Source: WTJY01 sp045105475 (GTDB taxonomy: Bacteria > Chloroflexota > Anaerolineae > Promineifilales > Promineifilaceae). From it: a stretch of 64,000 nt of DNA. Numbering within the stretch: the stretch's first letter is position 1; the number at the start of each line of letters is the position of its first letter. The notes beneath the pieces were generated by a model. The model saw nothing but the letters and a program-made list of their open reading frames with translations. It was not told where the DNA came from and searched no databases. Both the position numbers and the translations under genes were made by a program. The stretch lies in the NCBI GenBank assembly GCA_045105475.1, contig JBGCDP010000037.1, forward strand, positions 1 to 64,000, given 5' to 3'. Positions 15,775-24,033 of the stretch are shown piece by piece.

Positions 15775-16197
15775 ATCTCCAGATTAACAGAAGCGTCGTA
15801 AATGGTCATCTGCCACAACATCCAAATTTAGTCCTTTATTACTGGAATAAGTGACGAAAAATAGGATCGATAGTAAATAATCAAATTTTAGAGCAAATAT
15901 CCTTGTTTTTGCCAAAAACAGGGCCAAAGAAAAGATGAGTATGCCTCTTTTCGCTACCTCACCCCATGGGGTGATCACCTAAAGTCATTCGAAATTTCAC
16001 CTCATCGGGTGATTGAAGCCAACTATAAAAAATATTAGGTTTGAATTGCTGAGGGCGCTTTGGCAACTTTATCTCCTTGTGCGACCATGTGAGACTCGGC
16101 CAAAGGCTCTCAGCTTTCTTCAACCAATAACCAATAATTGTTAATTGCATCCTGTTCCTGTTCAGGTAATATTTCAAAAATAAAAGGAGTGAGTGAG
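15775..16197. other. 423-bp divergent intergenic region
   Basis: This separates the ParB-USP gene (minus) from the methyltransferase gene (plus). It contains the paired 16-bp palindromes at 15959-16012. I see no convincing gene; a 64-codon open frame at its left end lacks a ribosome binding site and any family resemblance. Confidence 0.5.
15959..16012. promoter_or_regulatory. Two TCACCyCATsGGGTGA palindromes (candidate operators)
   Basis: TCACCCCATGGGGTGA (15959-15974) is a perfect 16-bp palindrome. TCACCTCATCGGGTGA (15997-16012) repeats it 38 bp away with two changes. A further half-site (TGATCACC) overlaps the first. Spacing and symmetry fit a dimeric repressor with two sites between divergent genes. 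The binding protein is unknown. Confidence 0.6.
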
Positions 16198-17097
16198 ATG
16201 GCTGATTTTTTTGAGCGACTGAAACAAGATAAGCTTGTCATCATTGATGGCGGAACTGGAACAGAGATGGAAAAGCGGGGGGCGAAAATGGAGGAGAGAG
16301 GATGGAGTGCAAGCTGCACGCTGACCTCTCCTGACCTTTTGCGAAACATTCATACCGATTATATTTCGGCCGGTGCTGAAGTGATTATCACGAATACATT
16401 TTCAACTTCCCGACATGTTCTTGCAGATTGTGGGTTGGGAGATCAATTTGAAGAGATGAATTCGGCCGCAGCTAGAATTGCGTGTGAAGCGCGAAACAAT
16501 GCGGCTGATAAGCAAGTTTGGGTGGCTGGGTCGATGTCAACCATTGCGTTTGAGGATAACCAACGGCCGGATGCGGCTACATCGCAGGCTAATTTTGACC
16601 GTCAGGCGGAAATCTTAGCTAGCGGTGGTGTCGATTTCTTCATGCTAGAAATGATGAGCGATATTGAAAATACGTTGATCGCTTACAGTGCGGCGGCAAA
16701 AACGGGGTTACCTATCATTGTTGGGTTTAATGCTCATACGAATGTTAAAGGGGAAATTCAGCTCGGTATGGGGCACTATCCTGACGATCGGCCGACATTG
16801 GCTGAAGGGATTCAAGCTCTGCCCGATGACGTGCCGATGATTACAGTGATGCACTCACTTACCAGTGATATTCCCGCCTCATTAGACGTTATCCATGCGA
16901 ATTTTGACGGCCCCAGCGGCGTGTACGCTCATTGGGGTGAGTTCGTTATGCCCAACTGGCAATTTAATGACATGATTTCGGCCGAAGCTTATGGACAAGA
17001 AGCTGAGAAATGGGTTGCGGCCGGCACACGCTTAATCGGTGGCTGTTGTGGGATTGGGCCAGAGCATATTCGTGAACTAACGCGTCGATTTGGTTGA
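16198..17097 (+). CDS. Homocysteine S-methyltransferase family protein
   Basis: A 299-residue barrel of the S-methyl_trans family. The ATG at 16198 is chosen for AGGAG 8 bases upstream. The opening IIDGGTGTEMEKRG and the C-terminal zinc motif GGCCGIGPEHIREL (C283, C284) are typical. The third zinc ligand in MmuM/BHMT is a cysteine within an N-C-T/S context; the corresponding segment here reads MITVMHSLTSDI, putting His219 where Cys is usual. A His/Cys/Cys zinc site, or loss of the methyltransfer chemistry, are both possible. It may transfer a methyl group from S-methylmethionine or a related donor to a thiol. It stands alone, preceded by paired palindromes that may be its operators. Confidence 0.85.
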   Translation: MADFFERLKQDKLVIIDGGTGTEMEKRGAKMEERGWSASCTLTSPDLLRNIHTDYISAGAEVIITNTFSTSRHVLADCGLGDQFEEMNSAAARIACEARNNAADKQVWVAGSMSTIAFEDNQRPDAATSQANFDRQAEILASGGVDFFMLEMMSDIENTLIAYSAAAKTGLPIIVGFNAHTNVKGEIQLGMGHYPDDRPTLAEGIQALPDDVPMITVMHSLTSDIPASLDVIHANFDGPSGVYAHWGEFVMPNWQFNDMISAEAYGQEAEKWVAAGTRLIGGCCGIGPEHIRELTRRFG

Positions 17098-17110
17098 TCA
17101 CCTAGGGGAG

Positions 17111-18274
17111 CTACTTTGCTAGGTTCTTTCCATTAGAAGATGGCAGAACGGTCTTGAAAAACCGGAATGCATTGCCACCAATTACTTTTTTAATCGTGAC
17201 TTCGCTCATACCTCTTTCAAGCATGATGTGAGTGAGGACAGTAAGCTGACTGATGTCGAACGACGGCCGGATTGCGCCATCAAAGTCGGAGCCGAAGCAA
17301 ACATGATCTTCGCCTAAAAGATCGATGGCATACTGAATCCCATCGACAATGGCTTCGGGCGTATTATCGCCCACTGTCTCTTCCCAAAAACCGATTCCGA
17401 CTAATCCACCCCGTTTGGCTATTTCAACCGCTTGGTGGTCGTATATGTTGCGATTGTTGTCGAGGAAGCCGCGTAGACCTGTGTGTGATACGAGCAATGG
17501 CGTATTTGAGATGATCTCAAGGACATCGTCTATCCCAGTGGCTGACAAGTGAGCGAGGTCAAGCGCCATTCCTAATGCAATACAGCGTTTAGTTAATTGT
17601 CGGCCGTCGTTGGTTAGCCCAGCTTTGCTTAGGCCGTGAGCCGAATGTGCATAACGGTTGTCGATGAAGTGGGAATAGCCAGCCACACGATAGCCTAAAT
17701 CGAAAAGCTCATTGATATTGGCGACACGATCTCCAACCGCCTGCGCCCCTTCAAACGCTAAGATTGCACCCAATGATCGGCCGTGTGTAGCTGGATCAAG
17801 ATCGCTTTTAGTGCGTACTACATGCATGCGGCCGTTTGATCGCTGAGCAAGCTGTTGCAATCTTTTTGCCTGATGCTTGGCTCTCTCAAACGGTGTCATA
17901 AACGTTTGCGGAGAGAAGCGGCTGCCATAAATAAACTTTAGAACGTCAGATTTTGAATCATCGGTTTGCTCTGCATTTGTCCCTCTAGGAATTTGGGTGG
18001 CGGCCGCGAAAACGAGCAGATTGACGCCAGCATCTTCAGCGCGAGGAAGATCAATATGGCCAATAGTCGAGCGTTTACTGAAGTCTCGTTCGAACAGGAG
18101 GGTGTCGTTGTGTACATCGGCTACTGGGTTATTTTTATGTAGATTAAGGGCTTTTTGACTAGGTTTAGGCAGAGGCTTTGAACGATCCACTCGATTAACA
18201 AGACGCTCAATTTGGCGGCCGATAACCCAAATTGAGGCAAACAATGTGATCAAGAATGTAAGAAGGCGCTTCAT
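17111..18274 (-). CDS. Membrane dipeptidase (peptidase family M19)
   Basis: A 387-residue renal-dipeptidase homologue. An N-terminal hydrophobic segment (residues 3-18) acts as signal anchor or signal peptide, placing the barrel outside the membrane. The metal-site HxD is in VADVHNDTLL (H55, D57), followed later by GYSHFIDNRYAHS, LLVSHTGLRGF and the terminal CFGSDFDG. These match M19 dipeptidases, which cleave diverse dipeptides including some with D-residues. The stop codon lies 5 bp before the broken kinase-like gene's reading direction starts the same cluster (SpoU methylase, kinase, dipeptidase, all minus strand). It is convergent with the methyltransferase gene 13 bp away, leaving little room for a terminator. 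Confidence 0.9.
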   Translation of the reverse strand: MKRLLTFLITLFASIWVIGRQIERLVNRVDRSKPLPKPSQKALNLHKNNPVADVHNDTLLFERDFSKRSTIGHIDLPRAEDAGVNLLVFAAATQIPRGTNAEQTDDSKSDVLKFIYGSRFSPQTFMTPFERAKHQAKRLQQLAQRSNGRMHVVRTKSDLDPATHGRSLGAILAFEGAQAVGDRVANINELFDLGYRVAGYSHFIDNRYAHSAHGLSKAGLTNDGRQLTKRCIALGMALDLAHLSATGIDDVLEIISNTPLLVSHTGLRGFLDNNRNIYDHQAVEIAKRGGLVGIGFWEETVGDNTPEAIVDGIQYAIDLLGEDHVCFGSDFDGAIRPSFDISQLTVLTHIMLERGMSEVTIKKVIGGNAFRFFKTVLPSSNGKNLAK

Positions 18275-18279
18275 AAGGT

Positions 18280-19146
18280 TTATGCATACCCCTGCGGATT
18301 TTTATTGCCATTAGCTACTGCAAAAAAATCGACAATCTGGCTGGCAAAGCCATTGGGGTCAAACTGATCAAAGCTGTTTTCGCGGGGCAATAAAATGTTG
18401 AGGCAGTGTATCGACATGCGAATGCGCATGCGCTTTTTTAGCTGATCATCATATTGATAACCCATCTGCACTAAAAATCGGCCGCGCATCTCAGGTGGAT
18501 AATACCACCACAGCAGTGCGCCCAAATCGACGGCTGGATCATCTAGTGTCATCGAATCAAGGTCGATTAAGAAAACCTCATTTGCGCCTGTGATAAGCCA
18601 GTTATCATTGCAGCTATCGTTGTGAGATGCCACAACGCCTTCACCCTCAATAGTTTTAATTTCTTCCCGTAATCGGGCTAACTCCCTATCGACCTTGTCT
18701 GCTAAATCATGCAGTTGCGGCCGATAATCGCGCCATTTTCCAGCCACATGGTTGAATGCCGTTTGAGCCAAATATTTGTGGCTGTGTGGTTCGTTTGGTA
18801 GCAGCAGTTTTTTTAGATCTTCATTTTGATGTGTTTGGTGCAAAACGGCCGCAAACGTTTTAAGATGCGTCTGAAAATCTTGACGAGATGGGGTCTGACC
18901 ATCGACTTTTTGTTGGATGAGTAGCGATTGACCGCTTGGGAGCGTATGGGTGGCTAATATCGGCGGGGTTAACTGTGCGGCCGCCATCGCTTCATAAACC
19001 GGTAGGTTGGCTCCAAGCTTGATAAAAAGCGATTGATCACCCCCATCTGCAAAATAGGTTTCATGCCCAGTCCCTTTTGTTGCCGTGAGTTGCCATGAAT
19101 GGTGGTGCTATTGACTTTGCAAAAAGTGCAGAACGTCTTTGCTCAT
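18280..19146 (-). pseudogene. Aminoglycoside/fructosamine-kinase-like phosphotransferase interrupted by an in-frame TAG
   Basis: The kinase body is intact: the Brenner motif HNDSCNDNW with catalytic aspartate, then LIDLDSMTLDDPAVDLG for metal binding, as in APH/choline-kinase-like enzymes. The N-lobe extends upstream in frame (GHETYFADGGDQSLFIKLGANL), matching the family's beta strands and the ATP-binding lysine, to an ATG at 19146-19144. That ATG overlaps the SpoU gene's stop as ATGA, ideal for translational coupling. Codon 13 is TAG (plus-strand CTA, 19108-19110). Initiation at the next in-frame ATG (18987) would remove the ATP-lysine strand. So this is a recent nonsense mutation, a read-through case, or a base-call error. 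Without the stop the protein would be 288 residues. Confidence 0.75.
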
Positions 19147-19781
19147 GCTGTTGTCAATAGTTGATAAACCGCAATGCCACAGGCGATCGTCACATTCAGC
19201 GATTTTTTCTCGCCGAGCATCGGGATCATGACGGTGCGATCACATTGTTCCAAAATGCCAGGGTCTACCCCCATCACCTCATTTCCTAATATGAGAATAG
19301 TTTTTTTGTCATGCTCTAACTTTGGCTTGTCAGCGAAAAGATCAAGCGTGTCTGGCATCTCTTCTAACGCCCAAATTTGATACCCCTCGCTTTTTAGCCG
19401 CGCAATCCCATCAACTCCGTTCATGTGATACTCCCACGGTAAATCGGTGCCGAGGGCGGTTTTGGCAAACTTTGGATGGTCTGGTGTTGCGGTGATGCCG
19501 CACAAATGTAGCTTGCGCACGCCTGCACCGTCGGCCGTACGGAAAATCGAGCCAACATTATAGATACTACGTGTATTATCGAGGAATAGCTCTAAGTGAG
19601 GTAGGTTAGCGTGGGCCGTCTCATCTCTTAATTTAGTGAAATCTGAAAGATGGGTGCGGGCGGCTTCAACTGTAGGTGATTTACATTTAGGGCAAGCATA
19701 TCCACCATCAGGCTGTTGCTCAATTGCGCCAGGGAATCGGAAGCGGCAGGCTTGGCTTTCGCACTGAAAAATAGCGTACAT
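19143..19781 (-). CDS. SpoU/TrmH-family RNA 2'-O-methyltransferase with N-terminal zinc ribbon
   Basis: A 212-residue protein. Residues 1-40 form a zinc ribbon (C7, C12, C30, C33). Residues about 60-212 carry the three SPOUT motifs: NTRSIYNVGSIFRTADG, ILGNEVMGVD and IPMLGEKKSLNVTIACGIAV, which build the knotted SAM site and catalytic arginine. It methylates a ribose in tRNA or rRNA; the target cannot be told from sequence. The gene follows asnS on the minus strand across an 85-bp hairpin repeat, and its stop overlaps the start of the kinase-like gene. The added zinc ribbon distinguishes it from the E. coli TrmH/RlmB types. Confidence 0.9.
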   Translation of the reverse strand: MYAIFQCESQACRFRFPGAIEQQPDGGYACPKCKSPTVEAARTHLSDFTKLRDETAHANLPHLELFLDNTRSIYNVGSIFRTADGAGVRKLHLCGITATPDHPKFAKTALGTDLPWEYHMNGVDGIARLKSEGYQIWALEEMPDTLDLFADKPKLEHDKKTILILGNEVMGVDPGILEQCDRTVMIPMLGEKKSLNVTIACGIAVYQLLTTA

Positions 19782-19787
19782 GTAGAG

Positions 19788-19867
19788 AAAGATGTTAGAT
19801 ATTGGATATTAGATGTTGGTGGTTTGATTCAACGACCAATATCTAATATCTACCCTCTAATATCTAA
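19788..19867. repeat. AT-rich imperfect palindrome, copy B of a dispersed hairpin repeat
   Basis: It begins AAAGATGTTAGATATTGGAT and closes with CTAATATCTAAA; the inner arms pair as ATATTAGATGTTGG with CCAATATCTAATAT. It is similar over most of its length to the element at 2077-2167 and, like it, lies between tandem minus-strand genes (asnS and the SpoU gene), so it would be present in the transcript. Confidence 0.65.
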
Positions 19868-19875
19868 ATGTTTTC

Positions 19876-21213
19876 CTACGGATTCATCCGGTACAGCATG
19901 CGAGGGAACGCTGTGGTCTCACGAATATGTGGCAAGCCGCAAACCCAAGCAACCGTACGCTCTAATCCCAGTCCAAACCCGCTATGGGGGACAGAACCAA
20001 ACTGACGCAGTTCAATGTACCAACTGTAATTTTCCGGCGGTAGGTCGTGAGCATGGATCGCATCGACGAGTTTTTGTGGGTCGCTCATGCGCTCACTGCC
20101 ACCGATGATTTCGCCGTACCCTTCAGGAGCCAGGAGGTCAACAGATTTGCAGACTTCCGGCCGATCGGGCCATGGCTCCATGTAAAATGCTTTAACGGCC
20201 GATGGGTAGCCATAGACGAAAAGGGGCTTCTCGAACTGTTGGGTCAGCACCGTCTCATGGGGTGAACCGAAGTCGTCGCCCCATTCAATTTCAAGCTCTT
20301 TCTTCTTTTCAGGGTCGGTTTCAGCCTCGCGTAGTTCGGCTAGCATTTCAATCGCACGGTCGTAACTGATGCGGGGGAATTCGCCTGTTACATGTTTAAG
20401 TGGAGCTAGATCACGCTCAAGAATTTTAAGCTCGGCCGCGCACTTCTCCATCGCTGTTTCAACGATATAAGTGATGAAGCGTTCTTCGAGATCCATCAAA
20501 TCATCCAGATCGCAAAAAGCGACTTCTGGCTCAACCATCCAAAATTCAGTGAGATGGCGGCGGGTTTTCGATTTTTCGGCACGGAATGTTGGGCCGAAAC
20601 AATAGACTTTGCCCATCGACATGATGTTGGCTTCGTTGTAGAGCTGACCGGTTTGTGCAAGATAGGCGGTCTCATCAAAGTAGCCTACTTCAAACAGGTT
20701 GCTGGTCCCTTCGGCCGCAGATGGGGTGATAATCGGCGTATCGATATTGATAAAGCCATCATCGTCTAAAAAGTCCATAATCGCTTTTTTGATGACGGAA
20801 CGTACGCGCAAAATCGCCCACTGCCGGCGCGAACGAATCCAGTGATGGCGATTGTCCATCAAAAATTCGATGCCATGCTCTTTTGGTGTTATCGGGTAGT
20901 CTTCAACGTTTTGCACGATCTTAAGCGTTTCGAGGGCGATTTCATAGCCACCAGGGGTGCCTGGGGCCCGCTCGTTTTCACGAACTTCACCGCTAACAAT
21001 GATCGATGATTCTTGACCGATTCGTTTAACTTCTTCGAATAGGTCGTCGCCAACTTCTGGCCGGTAAGCGACGAGCTGGACCATGCCGCTACCATCGCGC
21101 ATACGGCCAAAGTAGAGCTTGCCTTTACGCGTGCTAGCATAGAGCCAGCCTTTTAAAGTAACTTTTTCACCAACATGGTTGCCGATGTTTGAAATTCTAA
21201 TTGTTTGGGTCAT
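19876..21213 (-). CDS. asnS: Asparaginyl-tRNA synthetase
   Basis: A class IIb aminoacyl-tRNA synthetase of about 445 residues that charges tRNA-Asn. The N-terminal OB fold (VTLKGWLYASTRKGKLYFGR) binds the anticodon. Motif 2 includes CFGPTFRAEKSKTRRHLTEF, and motif 3 is SGFGLGLERTVAWVCGLPH. The sequence EGYGEIIGGSERMSD and the WMVEPEVAF region resemble the archaeal-like AsnRS branch, distinct from AspRS. The start is uncertain: the ATG at 21213 has GGAG 12 bases upstream and is preferred; ATG at 21231 has none. It leads a minus-strand cluster with the SpoU methylase. Confidence 0.93.
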   Translation of the reverse strand: MTQTIRISNIGNHVGEKVTLKGWLYASTRKGKLYFGRMRDGSGMVQLVAYRPEVGDDLFEEVKRIGQESSIIVSGEVRENERAPGTPGGYEIALETLKIVQNVEDYPITPKEHGIEFLMDNRHHWIRSRRQWAILRVRSVIKKAIMDFLDDDGFINIDTPIITPSAAEGTSNLFEVGYFDETAYLAQTGQLYNEANIMSMGKVYCFGPTFRAEKSKTRRHLTEFWMVEPEVAFCDLDDLMDLEERFITYIVETAMEKCAAELKILERDLAPLKHVTGEFPRISYDRAIEMLAELREAETDPEKKKELEIEWGDDFGSPHETVLTQQFEKPLFVYGYPSAVKAFYMEPWPDRPEVCKSVDLLAPEGYGEIIGGSERMSDPQKLVDAIHAHDLPPENYSWYIELRQFGSVPHSGFGLGLERTVAWVCGLPHIRETTAFPRMLYRMNP

Positions 21214-21287
21214 GGGTTGTTTTATCTCCATCAAAAAACGAATGGTGTGATTTTACCCCTAAATGGGCGAATTGTTGAATAATATTT

Positions 21288-22175
21288 TTATCGGCGAGCC
21301 AACAGATTTCCGAATACATATCGAGCCAGCCCCGGCCGCCTTAAATATGAAATCTGATCCATCATGCGGGTTGGGTGGAAACCAAACTGCCGGTGGACAA
21401 TGTCTAAGTCAGCGATTTCAGGTTTGTTGAGCCGGTCAAGAAAGAAGAGGGTGATGGGCGGATTCCGTCGCCAGCCAAACAGAGCCCGTGTGGCCAAGCG
21501 AACCCATGTCATATTGATAGGCAGGAGCTGGCGATTGAGGCTGGCCGTTTCAAGTACCAATCTGACTAGATCCTCATAGTGAAAGCGTTCTTCCCCGGCC
21601 GCTATGTAGATTTTTCCCCGATATCCCTTTAAGTCTAAGGTGTCAGATACTTCGAGAATGATGCGCACAAGGTCTTCAACCCACAGGGGTTGCAACAAAC
21701 TTCGGCCGCCGCCAGGGAGCCATACGAAGGGCCAGTTCCAGAAAGCAAGTGAGGTCACAGGGGTGAGAAAACGATCATCCCGGCCGTAAAGTGTGGCTGA
21801 ACGAATAATCGTGACCGGAATGCCGCTCTTTAAGAGCATTTCTTCGATCACCCCTTTGGCCCGTAGGACAGGATATAATGACTGAGGATCGGCTCCTAGC
21901 TGACTGATAAAGACGATATGGTTAACCCCAGATTGCCTGCTGGCTTCGATGAGATTGCGTGTCCCATCGATATCGGTGAGGTTGAGGCGGCGCTCACGGC
22001 CGTAGCGCACGCTCGATGCTAAGTGAATGATTGTGTCGATATCATCAAGCTGGCTCGCAATTTGTTCGATGTCGTTGAGGCGACCGGTTAACCCGCTGTT
22101 AGGTAGCCCTAGTTGATCTAAGGCACGCACAACTGAGCGGCCGACGAAGCCATTTGACCCTGTGATTAGATACAT
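21288..22175 (-). CDS. NAD(P)-binding epimerase-like protein (extended/atypical SDR, NDUFA9-like)
   Basis: A 295-residue Rossmann protein beginning MYLITGSNGFVGRSVVRAL, the GxxGxxG dinucleotide motif. DDIDTIIHLASSVRYGRER corresponds to the family's cofactor-edge strand, and NHIVFISQLGAD with SATLYGRDDRFL matches the atypical SDR-a5 (NDUFA9-like) group. The active-site YxxxK tyrosine is not evident in its usual place, as is common in that group, so a cofactor-binding or quinone-linked role is as likely as epimerisation. It is upstream of asnS on the minus strand and divergent from the glycosyltransferase gene 43 bp away, which leaves the two start regions sharing one short promoter segment. 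Confidence 0.82.
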   Translation of the reverse strand: MYLITGSNGFVGRSVVRALDQLGLPNSGLTGRLNDIEQIASQLDDIDTIIHLASSVRYGRERRLNLTDIDGTRNLIEASRQSGVNHIVFISQLGADPQSLYPVLRAKGVIEEMLLKSGIPVTIIRSATLYGRDDRFLTPVTSLAFWNWPFVWLPGGGRSLLQPLWVEDLVRIILEVSDTLDLKGYRGKIYIAAGEERFHYEDLVRLVLETASLNRQLLPINMTWVRLATRALFGWRRNPPITLFFLDRLNKPEIADLDIVHRQFGFHPTRMMDQISYLRRPGLARYVFGNLLARR

Positions 22176-22218
22176 TTAGCAGCTGGTAAAATCAGAAAAG
22201 ATTGAGAAATAAGAACGT

Positions 22219-23322
22219 ATGAAAATATCGATTTTGGGACCCGCTTATCCCTTTCGTGGTGGCATAGCTTATCATACTTCACTCTTGGCTCACCATCTAA
22301 ACGAGCGGGGTGAAGAGGTACAATTTCTTACTTATACTCGCCAATACCCTAAGATTTTGTACGGCCGTGATGATAAAGATCCTGGTTCGAATCCGGTTGG
22401 TATTAGAGCTGAGCAGATACTCGATTCAATCAATCCAGTTTCTTGGATTCGAACAGCCAATGCGATTGTTGATTTTAATCCCGCTGTTGTGTATATCCCA
22501 TGGTGGATACCCTTTTGGGCTCCGGTTTGGCGAACCATCACAGCTGTTGTGAAACGCAAACGGCCGCAGACGCAAATAGTTTTTCTCTGCCACAATGTTC
22601 TTCCTCATGAAAAACATTGGTATGATGTTGGAGCCTTAAAAATGGGTGTGGGGCAAGCTGATTTGTTTATTGCACATTCCCCTGCAGAGCAAAAAAAGAT
22701 TAAGCACTTTTTCCCACACATCCCCGTTGTCTATACACCCCATCCAACCTATAAAATGTTGGGAAGCTCACACGATGACGGTGATTCTAAATCCCCTTAT
22801 TTCCTTTTTGCCGGACTCGTTCGATATTACAAAGGGGTTGATGTTTTAATCGAAGCTTTTGCAAAAATCGCCAAACAGAATGTGTCTTATTCTTTAATTA
22901 TTGCTGGGGAGTTTTGGGACGATGCGGCTCAATATCATTCGATGGTTAAAAGGCTAAATATCGAAGATCGGGTTGAGATTATTGATCGCTATTTGGCAAA
23001 TGATGAACTTGCCATGCTTATCGAACAGGCTGCGGCCGTGGTTCTGCCCTATCGCTCAACCACACAGAGTGGTATGGCTCAACTGGCACTGGGTAAAGGG
23101 ACACCGATTATTTCTACCCGTTTGGATGGGATTCAAACGACCGTTACACAAGACAAAAATGGACTTTTAGTGGAGCCTGGGGATAAGTCCGCATTGGCCA
23201 ATGCGTTAGCCCGCTATATTGACGATGGATTAGAAGTGGCATTTAGACAAAATATCCAGCAGTCTAACCCTGCCTATACGTGGGATGAACTATGTCGATT
23301 GGTTCGTACGCCAAATCAATAG
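22219..23322 (+). CDS. GT4-type glycosyltransferase (GT-B fold)
   Basis: A 367-residue glycosyltransferase. The N-terminal domain opens with ISILGPAYPFRGGIAYHTSL, whose glycine-rich loop binds the donor. The C-terminal domain has FLFAGLVRYYKGVDVLIEAF and a later acidic segment (LIEQAAAVVLPYRSTTQSGM) in place of the usual E-x7-E region, with ALGKGTPIISTRLDG after it. It transfers a sugar from a nucleotide donor onto a lipid or polysaccharide at the inner membrane face. Its last 33 bp overlap the convergent TylF-type methyltransferase gene, so there is no room for a terminator between them. It belongs to a surface-polysaccharide neighbourhood running to about 29.7 kb. Confidence 0.9.
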   Translation: MKISILGPAYPFRGGIAYHTSLLAHHLNERGEEVQFLTYTRQYPKILYGRDDKDPGSNPVGIRAEQILDSINPVSWIRTANAIVDFNPAVVYIPWWIPFWAPVWRTITAVVKRKRPQTQIVFLCHNVLPHEKHWYDVGALKMGVGQADLFIAHSPAEQKKIKHFFPHIPVVYTPHPTYKMLGSSHDDGDSKSPYFLFAGLVRYYKGVDVLIEAFAKIAKQNVSYSLIIAGEFWDDAAQYHSMVKRLNIEDRVEIIDRYLANDELAMLIEQAAAVVLPYRSTTQSGMAQLALGKGTPIISTRLDGIQTTVTQDKNGLLVEPGDKSALANALARYIDDGLEVAFRQNIQQSNPAYTWDELCRLVRTPNQ

Positions 23323-24015
23323 CTGTGAGCCAAAGTCAAAGCGAAAATCAGCCTGCTTATCTGAAAAATACTCATCGATCGCCTGTTTGCACCCTGACCA
23401 GTCGTTGTAATCATCAATAATGAGTAAGCCGCCCACCGTTAGGTTCGGCACGATTTGTTGTAAGCAGACTAGAACAGACTCATACCAATCACAATCTAAA
23501 TGGGCCATCGCGACGGGATGATCGACGCTGAGCGTGTCTTCAAATAGCCCTTTATGCATGGTGATGTTATGAGCGGCCGTGGGTAGCTGAAATTCTGTAA
23601 AGGTATTAGTGACTTCGTCTAGCAAATTATCTTGGTAACCATAATAGGTATCTCCACTGATTCCTGTAGCTTTGCCTTGGGTGATGATTTCATAGCGCTC
23701 ATGTACATCTTCACCATCTTTTTCAGATGGGGGTGGAATCATTTCGAAGGTGTCGTACAGATGAAACGGCCGGGCCTGCTGCTTGGCAGCTGAAATAACA
23801 ACGGCCGATCCGCCCAATGCGCAGCCCGCTTCGATGAACTCCCCAGCTACATCTTGCGCTTCGAGTGATTTGATAATGTCGTATAGCTCTGAAAGTTGTT
23901 CAAAACTCTTGTAGGAAATACGTTGAGATTTAACTTTATAAATAACTTGAAACTTCTGGAAGTCTGTAAAGAAGAGTTTTAAAGGATAACTTTTAGATTT
24001 TAATTTACTTAGCAT
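23290..24015 (-). CDS. TylF/MycF-type O-methyltransferase
   Basis: A 241-residue SAM-dependent methyltransferase. The SAM loop is GEFIEAGCALGGSAVVIS (residues about 57-74), followed by YDTFEMIPPPSEKDG, typical of macrocin O-methyltransferases. The metal-binding acidic cluster is in AHLDCDWYESVLVCL and LLIIDDYNDWSGCKQA. Such enzymes methylate sugar hydroxyls, here probably on a surface glycan given the adjacent glycosyltransferases and sulfotransferase. The N-terminal 30 residues are lysine-rich. It overlaps the end of the convergent GT4 gene and is 18 bp downstream of the sulfotransferase gene, suggesting a two-gene unit. Confidence 0.88.
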   Translation of the reverse strand: MLSKLKSKSYPLKLFFTDFQKFQVIYKVKSQRISYKSFEQLSELYDIIKSLEAQDVAGEFIEAGCALGGSAVVISAAKQQARPFHLYDTFEMIPPPSEKDGEDVHERYEIITQGKATGISGDTYYGYQDNLLDEVTNTFTEFQLPTAAHNITMHKGLFEDTLSVDHPVAMAHLDCDWYESVLVCLQQIVPNLTVGGLLIIDDYNDWSGCKQAIDEYFSDKQADFRFDFGSQLLIWRTNQST

Positions 24016-24033
24016 TAAATTTTTAAAATAGAG

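Noticed and set aside
15784..15978. 64-codon frame on the minus strand next to the ParB-USP gene
   Set aside because: No ribosome binding site and no resemblance; its hydrophobic stretch comes from AT-rich DNA, and it covers the candidate operator.
22383..22393. GGTTCGAATCC, a tRNA T-loop-like sequence
   Set aside because: It lies within the coding frame of the GT4 gene, and no acceptor stem, D-arm or anticodon arm can be built around it.
22332..22849. Several open frames inside the GT4 gene
   Set aside because: All lie in other frames of a well-supported gene.
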